Shown piece by piece: positions 18,966 to 27,634 of a stretch of DNA of 64,000 bases (position 1 is its first letter; every line of letters starts with the position of its first letter). A model generated the notes under the pieces. That model was given only the letters and a program-made list of their open reading frames with translations, was not told the origin of the DNA and made no database searches. The stretch is from CAZVGZ01 sp964627605. GTDB taxonomy: Bacteria > Latescibacterota > MWCZ01 > CAZVGZ01. The stretch is from the NCBI GenBank assembly GCA_964627605.1, contig CAZVGZ010000017.1, forward strand, positions 6,740 through 70,739, given 5' to 3'. A program made the translations under genes and the position numbers.

Positions 18966-19685
18966 CCGGGCGGCGGCAGCAGTCCTTTGGGGATTGCCGT
19001 CACTGTGCAAGAAACCGGTCAGGCAGACGAGTATCCCATCGTCCGAAGGCGAAAATGGCGCTCAGTGTCCATGAAGTCGCGCCCAAAGACCACACGAAGT
19101 ATGTTAGAGCAGGTCGTCTAGTTCGGCGTAGATGATCTCCTCTTTTCCTTTGCTGCTAGCCTCAGCGGCGATCGTGCCGTCGGCGTCAAATTTCGCGCCT
19201 AAACCGGCTGCTGCTAACCCTAGCCCAATTACGAGCCAGTGGCGGCGACTCCGTACGCCGCTTCCTTCACCGCCACATTCCCGACCGAGAAACGATGGGT
19301 ACGCTTAGGTGATCCGACAGTTGTGAAGCCGACGGTACGACCCCAATCTGGATCGCTGCGAGTGACCGATTTGCTGGGACGACACGCCTGGGCGCCATCG
19401 CCCCTTGAGAACTTAACGGCGCGGCTAGTGCGATCAAAAACGCTAGCTGTCCGATTACTACAGGTCTAGTTTGCACGCCAAACTCCTTCATAAAATGGGG
19501 TGATGTGACATAACAAAAACATATTCCGAAAGCGCCAAACGTCAAGTTTTCCTCACGAAATAGTGGGTTAGGTGGCACCGCAGAATTGTCCTCGGCATTG
19601 CGCTCAGGCGTTCAAAGACGTATCCTAAACGGACGCCAATTTATCGCACCAGTTGCGACGCTCTCGTTCGCCGGAGGATATTGAT
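18966..19685. other. Long spacer holding only gene debris
   Basis: About 720 bases between the secreted barrel-like protein and citrate synthase. The centre holds the frameshifted minus-strand remnant described separately. The rest has no recognisable coding, RNA or repeat signal. The right end must contain the gltA promoter and its ribosome site GGAGGA at 19673-19678. Confidence 0.5.
19104..19491 (-). pseudogene. Possible debris of an exported carbon-nitrogen hydrolase
   Basis: From ATG 19491 the minus strand reads a signal-peptide-like segment (IGQLAFLIALAAPLSSQGA) then NRSLAAIQIG, which resembles the first strand of nitrilase-family enzymes. In another frame, ending at TAA 19106-19104, it reads FDADGTIAAEASSKGKEEI-IYAEL, which resembles the last strands of the same family. 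The intervening ~250 residues, with the Glu-Lys-Cys catalytic set, are missing. I read this as an internally deleted, frameshifted remnant. The similarity is short at each end, so the family assignment is tentative. Confidence 0.33.
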
Positions 19686-20996
19686 ATGCCCCAAGATAGT
19701 GTGACAATCACCGACCATAGAACCGGCAATACGATTGAGTCGCCAGTTAGTTACGGTACCTACCCGAACAACGGGGCATCGACGCCCTCACTTGCTCTCC
19801 GAGAGCTGAAAATGGGAGACGACGATTTCGGAATGTTGGGATACGATCCGGCGTTCATGAATACCGCGTCCTGCAAAAGCAGCATCACGTTCATTGACGG
19901 CGAGAAGGGGGTTCTGCGGTATCGTGGTTATCCGATCGAACAGCTAGCCGAAAACTCGAACTTTCTCGAGACCGCCTTTCTATTGATGCATGGTGAACTA
20001 CCGACCGGCACCGAATATCAGGTGTGGGTTGACGAAGTCACCAATCACACACTGCTGCACGAAAATATCAAGCATCTCATAGATGCTTTTTGGCACGATG
20101 CCCATCCGATGGGGATGTTGACCGCGACTGTGGCTGCGATGTCAACGTTCTATCCCGATTCGAAGAATGTGACTGACGCGGATTCGCGACACCTCCAGAT
20201 AATCAGGTTGCTGGCAAAACTCCCCACGGTCGCCGCATTTGCCTACCGCCGCACCCTGGGTCGCCCCTATGCTCATCCCAACAATAGACTATCCTACGCT
20301 GGCAATTTTATGAATATGCTGTTTAAGACAGTAGAGCTGCAGTACGAACCAGATCCCGTACTGGAAAAGGCGCTGGACGTCCTGTTCGTGCTGCATGCAG
20401 ACCATGAGCAGAACTGTAGCACGACAGCGGTGAGGTGCAGTGGCAGTGCGTTGACCGACCCTTATTGCGCGATCGCTGCGGGCTGTGGTGCTCTTTACGG
20501 TCCGCTCCACGGCGGCGCGAATGAAGCGGTCTTGCGGATGCTCACCGAGATCGAAAAAGTGGAGAACATCCCTGCGTTTATCGAGACAGTCAAAGGTGGA
20601 GAGCGTAGGTTGATGGGCTTCGGCCACCGCGTCTACAAGAACTACGATCCCAGAGCACAGATAATCAAACAGACCGCAGATCGGGTCTTTGAAGTTACAG
20701 GTCGCAACTCTCTAACCGATATAGCGCTCGAGTTGGAGCGGGTCGCTCTGGAAGACGACTATTTCGTTTCTAGAAAGCTCTACCCGAATGTTGATTTCTA
20801 CTCTGGTCTTATCTATCAGGCCATGGGGTTTCCCACCGATTTCTTCCCGGTACTGTTCGCCATTGGACGGACAGCAGGCTGGCTTGCGCAGTGGCAGGAA
20901 CTACTCACCGATCCTGAGCAACGCATCTCAAGGCCTCGCCAGATATACACAGGCTCAAAAGAGCGAGACTACGTCCCGATGGATGCCCGCAGCTAG
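19686..20996 (+). CDS. gltA: Citrate synthase
   Basis: A 436-residue type I citrate synthase. Start ATG at 19686 follows GGAGGA with seven bases of spacing. Landmarks: GVLRYRGYPIEQL (residues ~78-90), HADHEQNCSTTAVR with the first catalytic His, GPLHGGANEAVLRML with the second, and GFGHRVYKNYDPRA with the third and substrate arginine; the catalytic Asp lies in YPNVDFYSGL. It condenses oxaloacetate and acetyl-CoA as entry to the TCA cycle. It stands alone, with ~200 bases to cysK. Length and HxD patterns are those of the hexameric Gram-negative-type enzymes. Confidence 0.97.
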   Translation: MPQDSVTITDHRTGNTIESPVSYGTYPNNGASTPSLALRELKMGDDDFGMLGYDPAFMNTASCKSSITFIDGEKGVLRYRGYPIEQLAENSNFLETAFLLMHGELPTGTEYQVWVDEVTNHTLLHENIKHLIDAFWHDAHPMGMLTATVAAMSTFYPDSKNVTDADSRHLQIIRLLAKLPTVAAFAYRRTLGRPYAHPNNRLSYAGNFMNMLFKTVELQYEPDPVLEKALDVLFVLHADHEQNCSTTAVRCSGSALTDPYCAIAAGCGALYGPLHGGANEAVLRMLTEIEKVENIPAFIETVKGGERRLMGFGHRVYKNYDPRAQIIKQTADRVFEVTGRNSLTDIALELERVALEDDYFVSRKLYPNVDFYSGLIYQAMGFPTDFFPVLFAIGRTAGWLAQWQELLTDPEQRISRPRQIYTGSKERDYVPMDARS

Positions 20997-21203
20997 TGGG
21001 TTCCTGGGGTTTTTGACTAGCAGTCTAGCTCCGGTTTGACGGGCGGTTTGGCGCGTGGCTCTCCTATCGATCCGATTCTGTCTGTCTTCCACTAGTTCCA
21101 ATACGTGATGTTCGCCTACCCTCCTTGGCTCGTTCATTGGCATGCGCCGAGTATCTTCAGTAACTTGACTACTTCAGTCAACTTCGCATCTTCAGAGTGA
21201 TCT

Positions 21204-22148
21204 ATGTCAGTCGCCGCTAACGCGCTGCATCTGGTTGGAAAGACGCCTCTGGTCTGCCTCAAGCCGTTGTCCCCTAAAGGCGGAGCCACAATATGGGGTA
21301 AGCTGGAAGCCCTGAATCCAGGTGGCAGTGTCAAAGACCGCATTTGCCTGGCGATGATCGAGCACGCCGAGGCATCTGGAGCGCTCAAGCCGGGGATGGG
21401 CGTTGTGGAAGCCACCAGCGGCAACACAGGGATTGGCCTGGCGATGACCTGCGCTGTGAAAGGCTATCCGCTCACTCTGGCGATGCCAGACACCATGAGC
21501 GTGGAGAGGCGCGGCTACCTGAAAGCATTCGGCGCAGAGATCGTGTTGACGCCAGCCGAGGATGGTGCCATGAGCCAGGCCATCACCGCAGCAGAGGAGA
21601 TCGCCGCGAGCGATGGTTGGTTCATGCCGAAGCAGTTCGAAAATCCGGCAAACCCAAGAATGCACGAGATAACGACCGGCCCTGAGATATGGGAGCAGAC
21701 TGGCGGACGCCTAGATGCGTTTGTCGCCGGTGTTGGTACAGGAGGCACCATAACCGGTGTCGGGCGGTTCATGCGGAAAAAAAGGGCTGCTATAAAGATG
21801 GTTGCGGTACAGCCCAGCGCGTCGCCAGTCTTGACCGGTGGCTCGCCTGGGGAGCACGCGATACAGGGCATCGGCGCAGGGTTTGTGCCGCCTGTTCTGG
21901 ACAGATCTGTCGTTGATAGCGTGGTCTCAGTGACCGACGCCGATGCGTTCGCCATGACTCATCGGCTGGTATCTGAGGTGGGGGTTCTTGTCGGGGTATC
22001 GTCCGGCGCTAACGTGGATGCCGCTAGGAAGCTGGCCGAGGGTATGGGGGTCGACGATCACGTGGTTACAGTTCTGTGTGACACAGGTCACCGATACCTC
22101 ACCGTTGACGGGTTCATACGCCGCCCCGAGGAGAACGAATGCCTGTAG
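21204..22148 (+). CDS. cysK: Cysteine synthase (O-acetylserine sulfhydrylase)
   Basis: A 314-residue fold-type II PLP enzyme. The PLP lysine is Lys44 in NPGGSVKDR, the substrate loop is EATSGNTGIGLA, and the phosphate-binding glycine loop is GVGTGGTITG. It makes cysteine from O-acetylserine and sulfide. No regulatory CBS domain is present, so it is the CysK/CysM type, not cystathionine beta-synthase. Its stop overlaps the start of the PHP gene, and an Rrf2 regulator and SAM riboswitch follow, forming a sulfur-amino-acid neighbourhood. Confidence 0.94.
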   Translation: MSVAANALHLVGKTPLVCLKPLSPKGGATIWGKLEALNPGGSVKDRICLAMIEHAEASGALKPGMGVVEATSGNTGIGLAMTCAVKGYPLTLAMPDTMSVERRGYLKAFGAEIVLTPAEDGAMSQAITAAEEIAASDGWFMPKQFENPANPRMHEITTGPEIWEQTGGRLDAFVAGVGTGGTITGVGRFMRKKRAAIKMVAVQPSASPVLTGGSPGEHAIQGIGAGFVPPVLDRSVVDSVVSVTDADAFAMTHRLVSEVGVLVGVSSGANVDAARKLAEGMGVDDHVVTVLCDTGHRYLTVDGFIRRPEENECL

Positions 22149-23014
22149 GCGGGATGATTGACCTCCACACCCACACTTCGGCGTCGGATGGGACGATGAG
22201 TCCATCTGAGCTCGTAGCACACGCCGCAGAGATTGGGCTTGCCGCCATCTCCATCACCGATCACGACACTGTGGACGGTTTGGAGGAGGGCCAAGCTGCA
22301 GGCGACGAGTTAGGCGTGATCGTGGTTCCAGGCCTTGAACTGTCCACCGAATACGGCGGCGCGAGCCTTCATCTCTTAGGCTACTTCGTCGATCCAGATC
22401 ACAATCAGCTTGCCGAGCGGCTACTCTGGTTGAGGGAACAGAGACGCCTTCGTGTCCCCAAGATGCTGAAAAGCCTCGCGGCACTTGGATGTCTGGTGAC
22501 GGAAGAAGAGGTACGGCTAAAGGCTGCCAACGGTGTGGTCGGGCGCCCCCATGTGGCGTTGGCAATGGTTGATCGGGGCCATGTCAGCAGCACGAAAGAG
22601 GCCTTTGATGAGTATCTGGACAGCAGCGCCCCGGCGTACGTCCCCAAATCCAAGCTTTCGATGCCAGACGCGGTCTCCGCTATAGTAGAAGCTGGTGGCG
22701 TTGCGGTGATGGCCCATCCAGGTCTTAGGAACGACGAAGACCTGGACGAGTGCATTGATGAGCTAGTTGCATGCGGTGTGGAGGGACTGGAGTGTTTCTA
22801 CCCTATTCACTCACCTGAGCAGGTCGCAGACTACCTTGCCAAAGCAGAGGTTCGCTCTCTCGTTCCAACCGGCGGAAGCGATTTTCACAGTACCACCAAA
22901 CAGTCTTTGAGGCTCGGTAGCGGAATAGATAACAACCTCGAAATTGAGTTTAGCGTACTTGATATGCTGGCTGACAGAGCGGGCGTTGACCTGCAACCCT
23001 CAAATCGCCGCTGA
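22139..23014 (+). CDS. PHP-domain phosphoesterase (RNase AM / nucleoside 3',5'-bisphosphate phosphatase type)
   Basis: A 291-residue PHP protein with the four metal-binding motifs: DLHTHTSASDG (residues 8-18), ITDHDTVDG (~40-48), the His in MAHPGL (~190), and the final GGSDFHS (~240). Proteins of this size and order include YciV/RNase AM and 3',5'-nucleoside bisphosphate phosphatases, which act on pAp and RNA 5' ends. The start ATG at 22139 has GGAG six bases before it and overlaps cysK by ten bases, so the two are translationally coupled. A pAp-directed activity would fit the sulfur context, but that is inference. Confidence 0.86.
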   Translation: MPVGGMIDLHTHTSASDGTMSPSELVAHAAEIGLAAISITDHDTVDGLEEGQAAGDELGVIVVPGLELSTEYGGASLHLLGYFVDPDHNQLAERLLWLREQRRLRVPKMLKSLAALGCLVTEEEVRLKAANGVVGRPHVALAMVDRGHVSSTKEAFDEYLDSSAPAYVPKSKLSMPDAVSAIVEAGGVAVMAHPGLRNDEDLDECIDELVACGVEGLECFYPIHSPEQVADYLAKAEVRSLVPTGGSDFHSTTKQSLRLGSGIDNNLEIEFSVLDMLADRAGVDLQPSNRR

Positions 23015-23033
23015 CGTGACTTCGGGCTGACCA

Positions 23034-23474
23034 ATGAGAATATCCACAAAAGGGTTTTACGGCGCCAAAGCGGTACTCGATTTGGCGCTGCACCACGGCA
23101 CCGGCAAGATACATAAGGCGGACATCGCCAGGCGCCAGGATATCCCAGAGCACTATCTGGCCCAGCTACTGTCCGTGCTTCGTCGAGCTGGCTACGTCGC
23201 CAGCGTTAGGGGCCCTGCCGGTGGCCATACTCTCGCCAAACCGCCATCCGAAATCACCGTAGCTGAAGTGATCGAACTCCTCGATGGCCCTCAAACGCCC
23301 CTTGCCAATCTTGGAGGGCGCGCCGCCATTGAGGCAGCGGAAGGTCGTTCAGCGGTCCACGACCTCCTGGTTGAGGCCGAAGAGACTGCCATCGCCACGT
23401 TGCGCTGCACCACTTTTGACGATCTAGTAAATCGACAACGCGAGCAAAACCAAGGCCTCCATTTCGATATTTAG
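23034..23474 (+). CDS. Rrf2-family transcriptional regulator (CymR-like)
   Basis: A 146-residue winged-helix protein with the Rrf2 N-terminus MRISTKGFYGAKAVLDLA, the recognition helix region IPEHYLAQLLSVLRRAGYV and the wing VRGPAGGHTLAK. The region where IscR and NsrR bind an Fe-S cluster has no three-cysteine set; only one Cys (in LRCTTFDDL) is present. That makes a cluster-free regulator like CymR, which represses cysteine genes in complex with cysteine synthase, more likely. It lies 19 bases after the cysK-PHP pair, supporting that idea. Target sites were not found by eye. Confidence 0.86.
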   Translation: MRISTKGFYGAKAVLDLALHHGTGKIHKADIARRQDIPEHYLAQLLSVLRRAGYVASVRGPAGGHTLAKPPSEITVAEVIELLDGPQTPLANLGGRAAIEAAEGRSAVHDLLVEAEETAIATLRCTTFDDLVNRQREQNQGLHFDI

Positions 23475-23586
23475 GCCGCCCTGTCGCCCAACCTCCAAAT
23501 ACGACCATTTCCGCTCCCGATCCCCGCGGTTTTCCAGCCCAACCCTTGACCCCTGACCAGAAATGTGTAGATTGTTGAGCATAACA

Positions 23587-23704
23587 CTCATCAAGAAGGG
23601 TGGAGGGATAGGCCCTGTGAAACCCTGGCAACCCCCGCGGGCAGTGGAGCGCCCCAGCGGGTAAGGTGCCAAATCCTGCGGACCGAAGGTCCGAGAGATG
23701 ATCT
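23587..23704 (+). promoter_or_regulatory. SAM-I (S-box) riboswitch
   Basis: The sequence has the canonical S-box core in order: GGAGGGA (23602-23608), GGCCCTGTGAAACCC, GGCAACC, then AAGGTGCCAAATCC and GCGGAC before the closing P1 strand GATGA, which pairs with TCATC at the 5' side. SAM binding normally favours the downstream terminator and lowers expression. A terminator does follow at 23747, and threonine synthase starts at 23815. The aptamer is complete in all motifs I can check by eye. Confidence 0.93.
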
Positions 23705-23746
23705 CTCTCAGCTTGCGTTGCATCAAGCCTACTTGATTCATTTCGA

Positions 23747-23787
23747 GACCTCGGTTCTCTTTTTGGGATCGAGGTCCTTCTGTTTTT
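23747..23787 (+). terminator. Intrinsic terminator of the SAM riboswitch expression platform
   Basis: GACCTCG (23747-23753) pairs with CGAGGTC (23770-23776) across a U-rich loop, and CTTCTGTTTTT follows. Its position between the S-box aptamer and the next start codon marks it as the OFF-state terminator. Confidence 0.82.
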
Positions 23788-23814
23788 CCCAGGCGTTCCA
23801 GAGGATTTCGACAC

Positions 23815-25077
23815 ATGTCATATATTTCTGGGCTCAAATGTCGTGAGTGCGGGCGTGGCTTTCCCGCTGAGGCGCTGTACGTTTGCGATTTCTGTTTCGG
23901 TCCCCTTGAGGCTGTCTATGACTACGACTCGATCGCGTCGGTGCTCACCAGAGAAACAATCGAAAAGCGCCAGCCCAACATGTGGCGCTACCGCGAACTG
24001 CTTCCGATCGTCGGCGAACCCACCGTCGGTACCCAAACAGGTGGCACACCGCTCATCAGAACCGACAGGCTCGCCGAAGCTCTCGGTGTCCGGGAGGTTT
24101 GGGTCAAGAACGATGCTGTCAACTTCCCGACGCTTTCATTCAAAGACCGCGTCGTTGCAGTAGCACTGACACGGGCGAAGGAGCTCGGTTTCACCACAGC
24201 AGCCTGCGCATCGACAGGCAACTTGGCCAACGCCGTCGCAGCGAACGCATCGGCTGCTGGGATGGACTCCTATGTGTTTATCCCATCGGACTTAGAAGCC
24301 GGAAAAGTTCTCGGCAACCTGATTTTCACTCAAAATGTCGTGGGTATTCACGGCACCTACGACGACGTAAACCGCCTGTGCAGCGAAATTGCTGGCAAAC
24401 ATGGCTGGGCGTTCGTCAATATCAACGTCCGCGCCTACTACTCCGAGGGTTCAAAATCGCTCGCCTACGAGGTGATGGAGCAGTTGGGGTGGAAAGCACC
24501 ACCAAACATTGTTGTGCCGATGGCGTCGGGGTCGCTACTGACCAAGGTCAGCAAAGCGATAGGCGAGTTTCAGAAGCTGGGGCTGGTGGAGGACGATACC
24601 AAGACACGCGTGTTCGGCGCGCAGGCCACCGGCTGTAATCCGATAGCCGACGCCGTTAAATCAGGCAAAGATTTCTTCAAACCGGTCAAACCGAACACGA
24701 TTGCAAAATCGCTGGCCATCGGCAACCCGGCAGACGGTTTCTACGCCAATCGGGTAATCACCGAATCTGGCGGTTGGGCTGAGGATGTAAGCGATCAGGA
24801 GATCGTTGACGGGACAAAGCTGTTAGCGGAAACCTCAGGTATTTTTGCCGAGACCGCTGGTGGCGTCACGGTGGCGACAGCCAAGAAACTGATCGAACAG
24901 GGGCGCATCCCCAGCGACGACTCTGTGGTTCTGTGTATCACCGGCAACGGACTAAAGACCCAGGAAGCCGTGGCAGATCATGTGGGAGAGGCCCACGCGA
25001 TCAACGCGAGCATCGATGAGTTCGACGCGCTTCTGCAACAAGCAGAGCCCAAGACCGAGCCGTTGGTCGCGGCGTAG
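23815..25077 (+). CDS. thrC: Threonine synthase, SAM-riboswitch controlled
   Basis: A 420-residue fold-type II PLP enzyme converting O-phosphohomoserine to threonine. It carries an N-terminal zinc ribbon (Cys9, Cys12, Cys24, Cys27), the PLP lysine Lys110 in LSFKDR, the ACASTGNLANA substrate loop, and VVPMASGSLLTK. It is the class of threonine synthase related to plant and archaeal enzymes. The start ATG has GAGGA about nine bases upstream. Control by a SAM riboswitch is notable since the gene sits at the threonine/methionine branch point. Alternative assignment to cystathionine gamma-synthase is ruled out by fold type; cysteate synthase-like paralogues exist but lack clear distinguishing residues here. 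Confidence 0.9.
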   Translation: MSYISGLKCRECGRGFPAEALYVCDFCFGPLEAVYDYDSIASVLTRETIEKRQPNMWRYRELLPIVGEPTVGTQTGGTPLIRTDRLAEALGVREVWVKNDAVNFPTLSFKDRVVAVALTRAKELGFTTAACASTGNLANAVAANASAAGMDSYVFIPSDLEAGKVLGNLIFTQNVVGIHGTYDDVNRLCSEIAGKHGWAFVNINVRAYYSEGSKSLAYEVMEQLGWKAPPNIVVPMASGSLLTKVSKAIGEFQKLGLVEDDTKTRVFGAQATGCNPIADAVKSGKDFFKPVKPNTIAKSLAIGNPADGFYANRVITESGGWAEDVSDQEIVDGTKLLAETSGIFAETAGGVTVATAKKLIEQGRIPSDDSVVLCITGNGLKTQEAVADHVGEAHAINASIDEFDALLQQAEPKTEPLVAA

Positions 25078-25114
25078 GAGTCTGTGTGGTGCGGTTCAAT
25101 TTGGTGGTGCCTCC

Positions 25115-26024
25115 ATGCAGTTAGGGTTCGCCAACAATAAAATCGCGCTGACCGAGTGGCAGCAGTCTGTCCGTGACAAACTCCTGGAGCTGACCCGGTT
25201 TGCCAATATTTCTGACGCCGACTGGCGGTTGTTGGAAACCAGCGAGACGGTCGTTGATGGTGTCCGTCGGCGTAGACATCTAGTCGCTTTCGGCGATTGG
25301 ACCCCTCAGCCCATCTACGAGATGCTTCCAGCAGACGCGCCACTAAACGGCAAAACTCTCATAGCGCTGCATGGCCATGGCCTCTCACCGTTTGGTGGTA
25401 TCTACGACTACCTGGACGAACTTCCCAGGCGCGGATACCGGTGCGTGCTACCAATCCTCTATGGCACGATGGAGCGCAACACCAAGATAGACAGCGATGG
25501 CCTGGTGGAGATATGTCGCGCATGGCTTACTGATGCCGATATGTTGGGTGCGTCGCTTCTGGGATTGAGGCTGTTCGACTGTTGTCTGGCGCACCGCTTT
25601 GCACTGTCTTTTGACGGAGTGGACAGTGAGCGCGTCGGCGTTGTGGGCCTTTCAATGGGGGGCGAATTGGCGTTGTATTTGGCAGCAGTGGAACCTTCCA
25701 TCGCTCGTTGCGTCAGCGCCGGCTTCCTCTCGACCTAAAGAGTTGTTGGTTCGAATGCCCTACTGCCACTGCTACAACATAAGCGACTGGCCCAACTGGT
25801 TCGATATGCCTGACATTGCCGGATGCATCGCTCCTCGCCCGCTGCTGGTGCTTAAAGGCGAGAACGACGGCTGTTTTGAGGCTGACGATGTCGAATTCGC
25901 CGCCGGAAAAGTTGGCGAAATCTACGAAGCCGCCAGGTCGCCAGAGCTGTTTGAGTACGCTACCTATCCTGGCGGTCACTGCCTTGACTTAGACAGAGCC
26001 GACGCCTGGCTCAGCAAGCTCTAA
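25115..26024 (+). pseudogene. Frameshifted alpha/beta hydrolase (acetyl-xylan-esterase/dienelactone-hydrolase-like)
   Basis: From ATG 25115 the first frame encodes ~207 residues with the oxyanion segment ALHGHGLSPFG and the nucleophile elbow GLSMGGELAL. It hits TAA at 25736-25738 right after SAGFLST. The +1 frame continues the same fold without gap: KELLVRMPYCHCYNI, the Asp segment LLVLKGENDGCF and the His segment YPGGHCLDL, ending at 26024. Skipping one base near 25735 restores a complete catalytic triad, so this is a single-site frameshift: either recent inactivation or a sequencing error. Such enzymes deacetylate sugars or hydrolyse small esters. No signal peptide is visible. Confidence 0.8.
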
Positions 26025-26061
26025 AGCTGGATGGTGCATCACCCGGAATCTGCTGAATCGC

Positions 26062-26857
26062 CTATTCGCTCAACGCTCCACCTAAGTACTTTCGGAACGC
26101 TTTGGGCGTCTGTATCAACTGCGTCATCTCCATTGATGGCAGCCTGTAGGGGTTGCACTGACGGGTGATGTAGCGCGCAGCGACTGGCGATCCGCCGTCC
26201 TCCTCATCGTCTCCTACCACCCCGACCAGATCGGCACATCGGATCGGTTCGCCATCGGCGTTGTATTCGCTTCCCACGATCCACAAACGACCAAATCGGT
26301 AACGTTCCATAACCTCGTTTTCCGCTGCCGAACTCCAGCTTGTTCCTGTAAACGCAAAATCTTTAGGGCGAAACCCCAGCCGTTCCTCAATCGTGTCGTC
26401 GCATGAACCAAGTTCTTCCCTCAGTCGATTTCCCGATGGGTCTTCAGTGCTCAACTCAGAAAGGTTGGGATGTGTCACGGTATGAGCGCCGATCTGCCAC
26501 CCAGCCTGGGCAAGCTCGCCGATCTCGTCCCACATCATTGTCCCACGCTCATCGTCGCTTGGCATCACCCCTTCATACATCGTCTCAACAGGACCGGTAT
26601 TATACGAATAGGTTGCCTGTGTAGCCCAAACGCTCAAGGATGGGTTTCATATCGTCGATGATCGATCTTTCAGGATGGTCAAAATCAATCATTATCGGCC
26701 TGTCGGGTAACACGTCGGTGCCGCCGACCCACTCCGCAAGATCGTCATAGCTGATCGACTCAAAACCCAGTTCATGGGCGATCAACATCAGCTCCTCAAA
26801 AAGCTCCACCGTCAGTGGACCGCCAACGCCGTGGCACATTGTTATTGGTATGCGCAT
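26062..26857 (-). pseudogene. Frameshifted polysaccharide deacetylase-family protein
   Basis: The first frame (start 26857) encodes 85 residues with IMIDFDHPE at the position of the family metal site, ending in GYTGNLFV at a TAA. The next frame begins with TGPVETMYEGV and continues with the metal-binding IGAHTVTHPNLSEL (HxxxH) to a stop at 26062. Removing one A near 26604 fuses them as NLFVYTGPVET, giving a complete NodB-like fold. The first metal motif is DFDH rather than the usual FDDG, so activity of the intact ancestor is itself uncertain. It lies convergently with the broken esterase, both candidates for carbohydrate deacetylation. Confidence 0.78.
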
Positions 26858-26971
26858 CAGTTGCTCCTATGAATCATGGCAAGATCGGACTGACCCCATA
26901 TTCTGACGCTTCGTTCGGGGCATCTGGCATTCGGTGACATCAGTTTTGGATGCGCCGGTGCGCCACACTGT

Positions 26972-27634
26972 TCAGTCGGACTTCCTGATCTGATCCCATC
27001 GATATTGCTGCCATGACCGCTCAATCTCTGTAGGCTGCCTGAGTCTCCAAACCCCAACCCCAAGCGACACAACCGCCCCCAAAACCCCACGGATTCGGTT
27101 CTCCGCCAACGCGTACACAAGTGGCGAAACTGCTATCGTGAACCAGCCGTCTATCATCCTACGACGGCGCGCCTTCTTCGCCGCCCCAGAAAAACGCCGA
27201 TTTCCTTCAAATAGCTTTATCGATTTCAACCCGTTCGATCCTTCAGGCAGCCCCTTCCAGCTTGCCCACAACCTCTCCTGTGGGGTCACCGGCCACCCGA
27301 TATGCACCACTCCTGATGCAGCCATCGCCAGCCCTGACACTGTCAACCAGGTGGAAGTAGCGCCGTCTACCTGCCCAGCAATCGCCGCCAATCCAACCCC
27401 TGTGATAGTTTGGGCGATCCCCTGAACCCTACGACGTTGCCGTGCTTCGTAGGCCATGACTATTAGTGCGTTTCTGAGGCGGTCCAGACTGCTCCTGGTC
27501 ATAGTCGCCGCGCTGTCATCACCGCTGGGAGTCAACACCGGTTCCCAAACTCCCTGCCCGTTGGCTGTGTTGACCCCAACTATCCCCGCAGCCACAGCCG
27601 CGATGGCAAAACGCCCAATCACCATGTCGTCCAT
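26972..27634 (-). CDS. Hypothetical membrane protein, 220 aa
   Basis: Not recognised. Hydrophobic segments are visible at residues ~8-25 (signal-like), ~75-90, ~96-112 and ~175-205, separated by basic stretches including AAKKARRRRMI. It overlaps the end of the SDR gene by 16 bases, implying translational coupling in a two-gene unit. The ATG three codons downstream (27625) is an alternative start; the sequence GGTGG lies just before the first ATG. There is no catalytic signature. Confidence 0.55.
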   Translation of the reverse strand: MDDMVIGRFAIAAVAAGIVGVNTANGQGVWEPVLTPSGDDSAATMTRSSLDRLRNALIVMAYEARQRRRVQGIAQTITGVGLAAIAGQVDGATSTWLTVSGLAMAASGVVHIGWPVTPQERLWASWKGLPEGSNGLKSIKLFEGNRRFSGAAKKARRRRMIDGWFTIAVSPLVYALAENRIRGVLGAVVSLGVGVWRLRQPTEIERSWQQYRWDQIRKSD

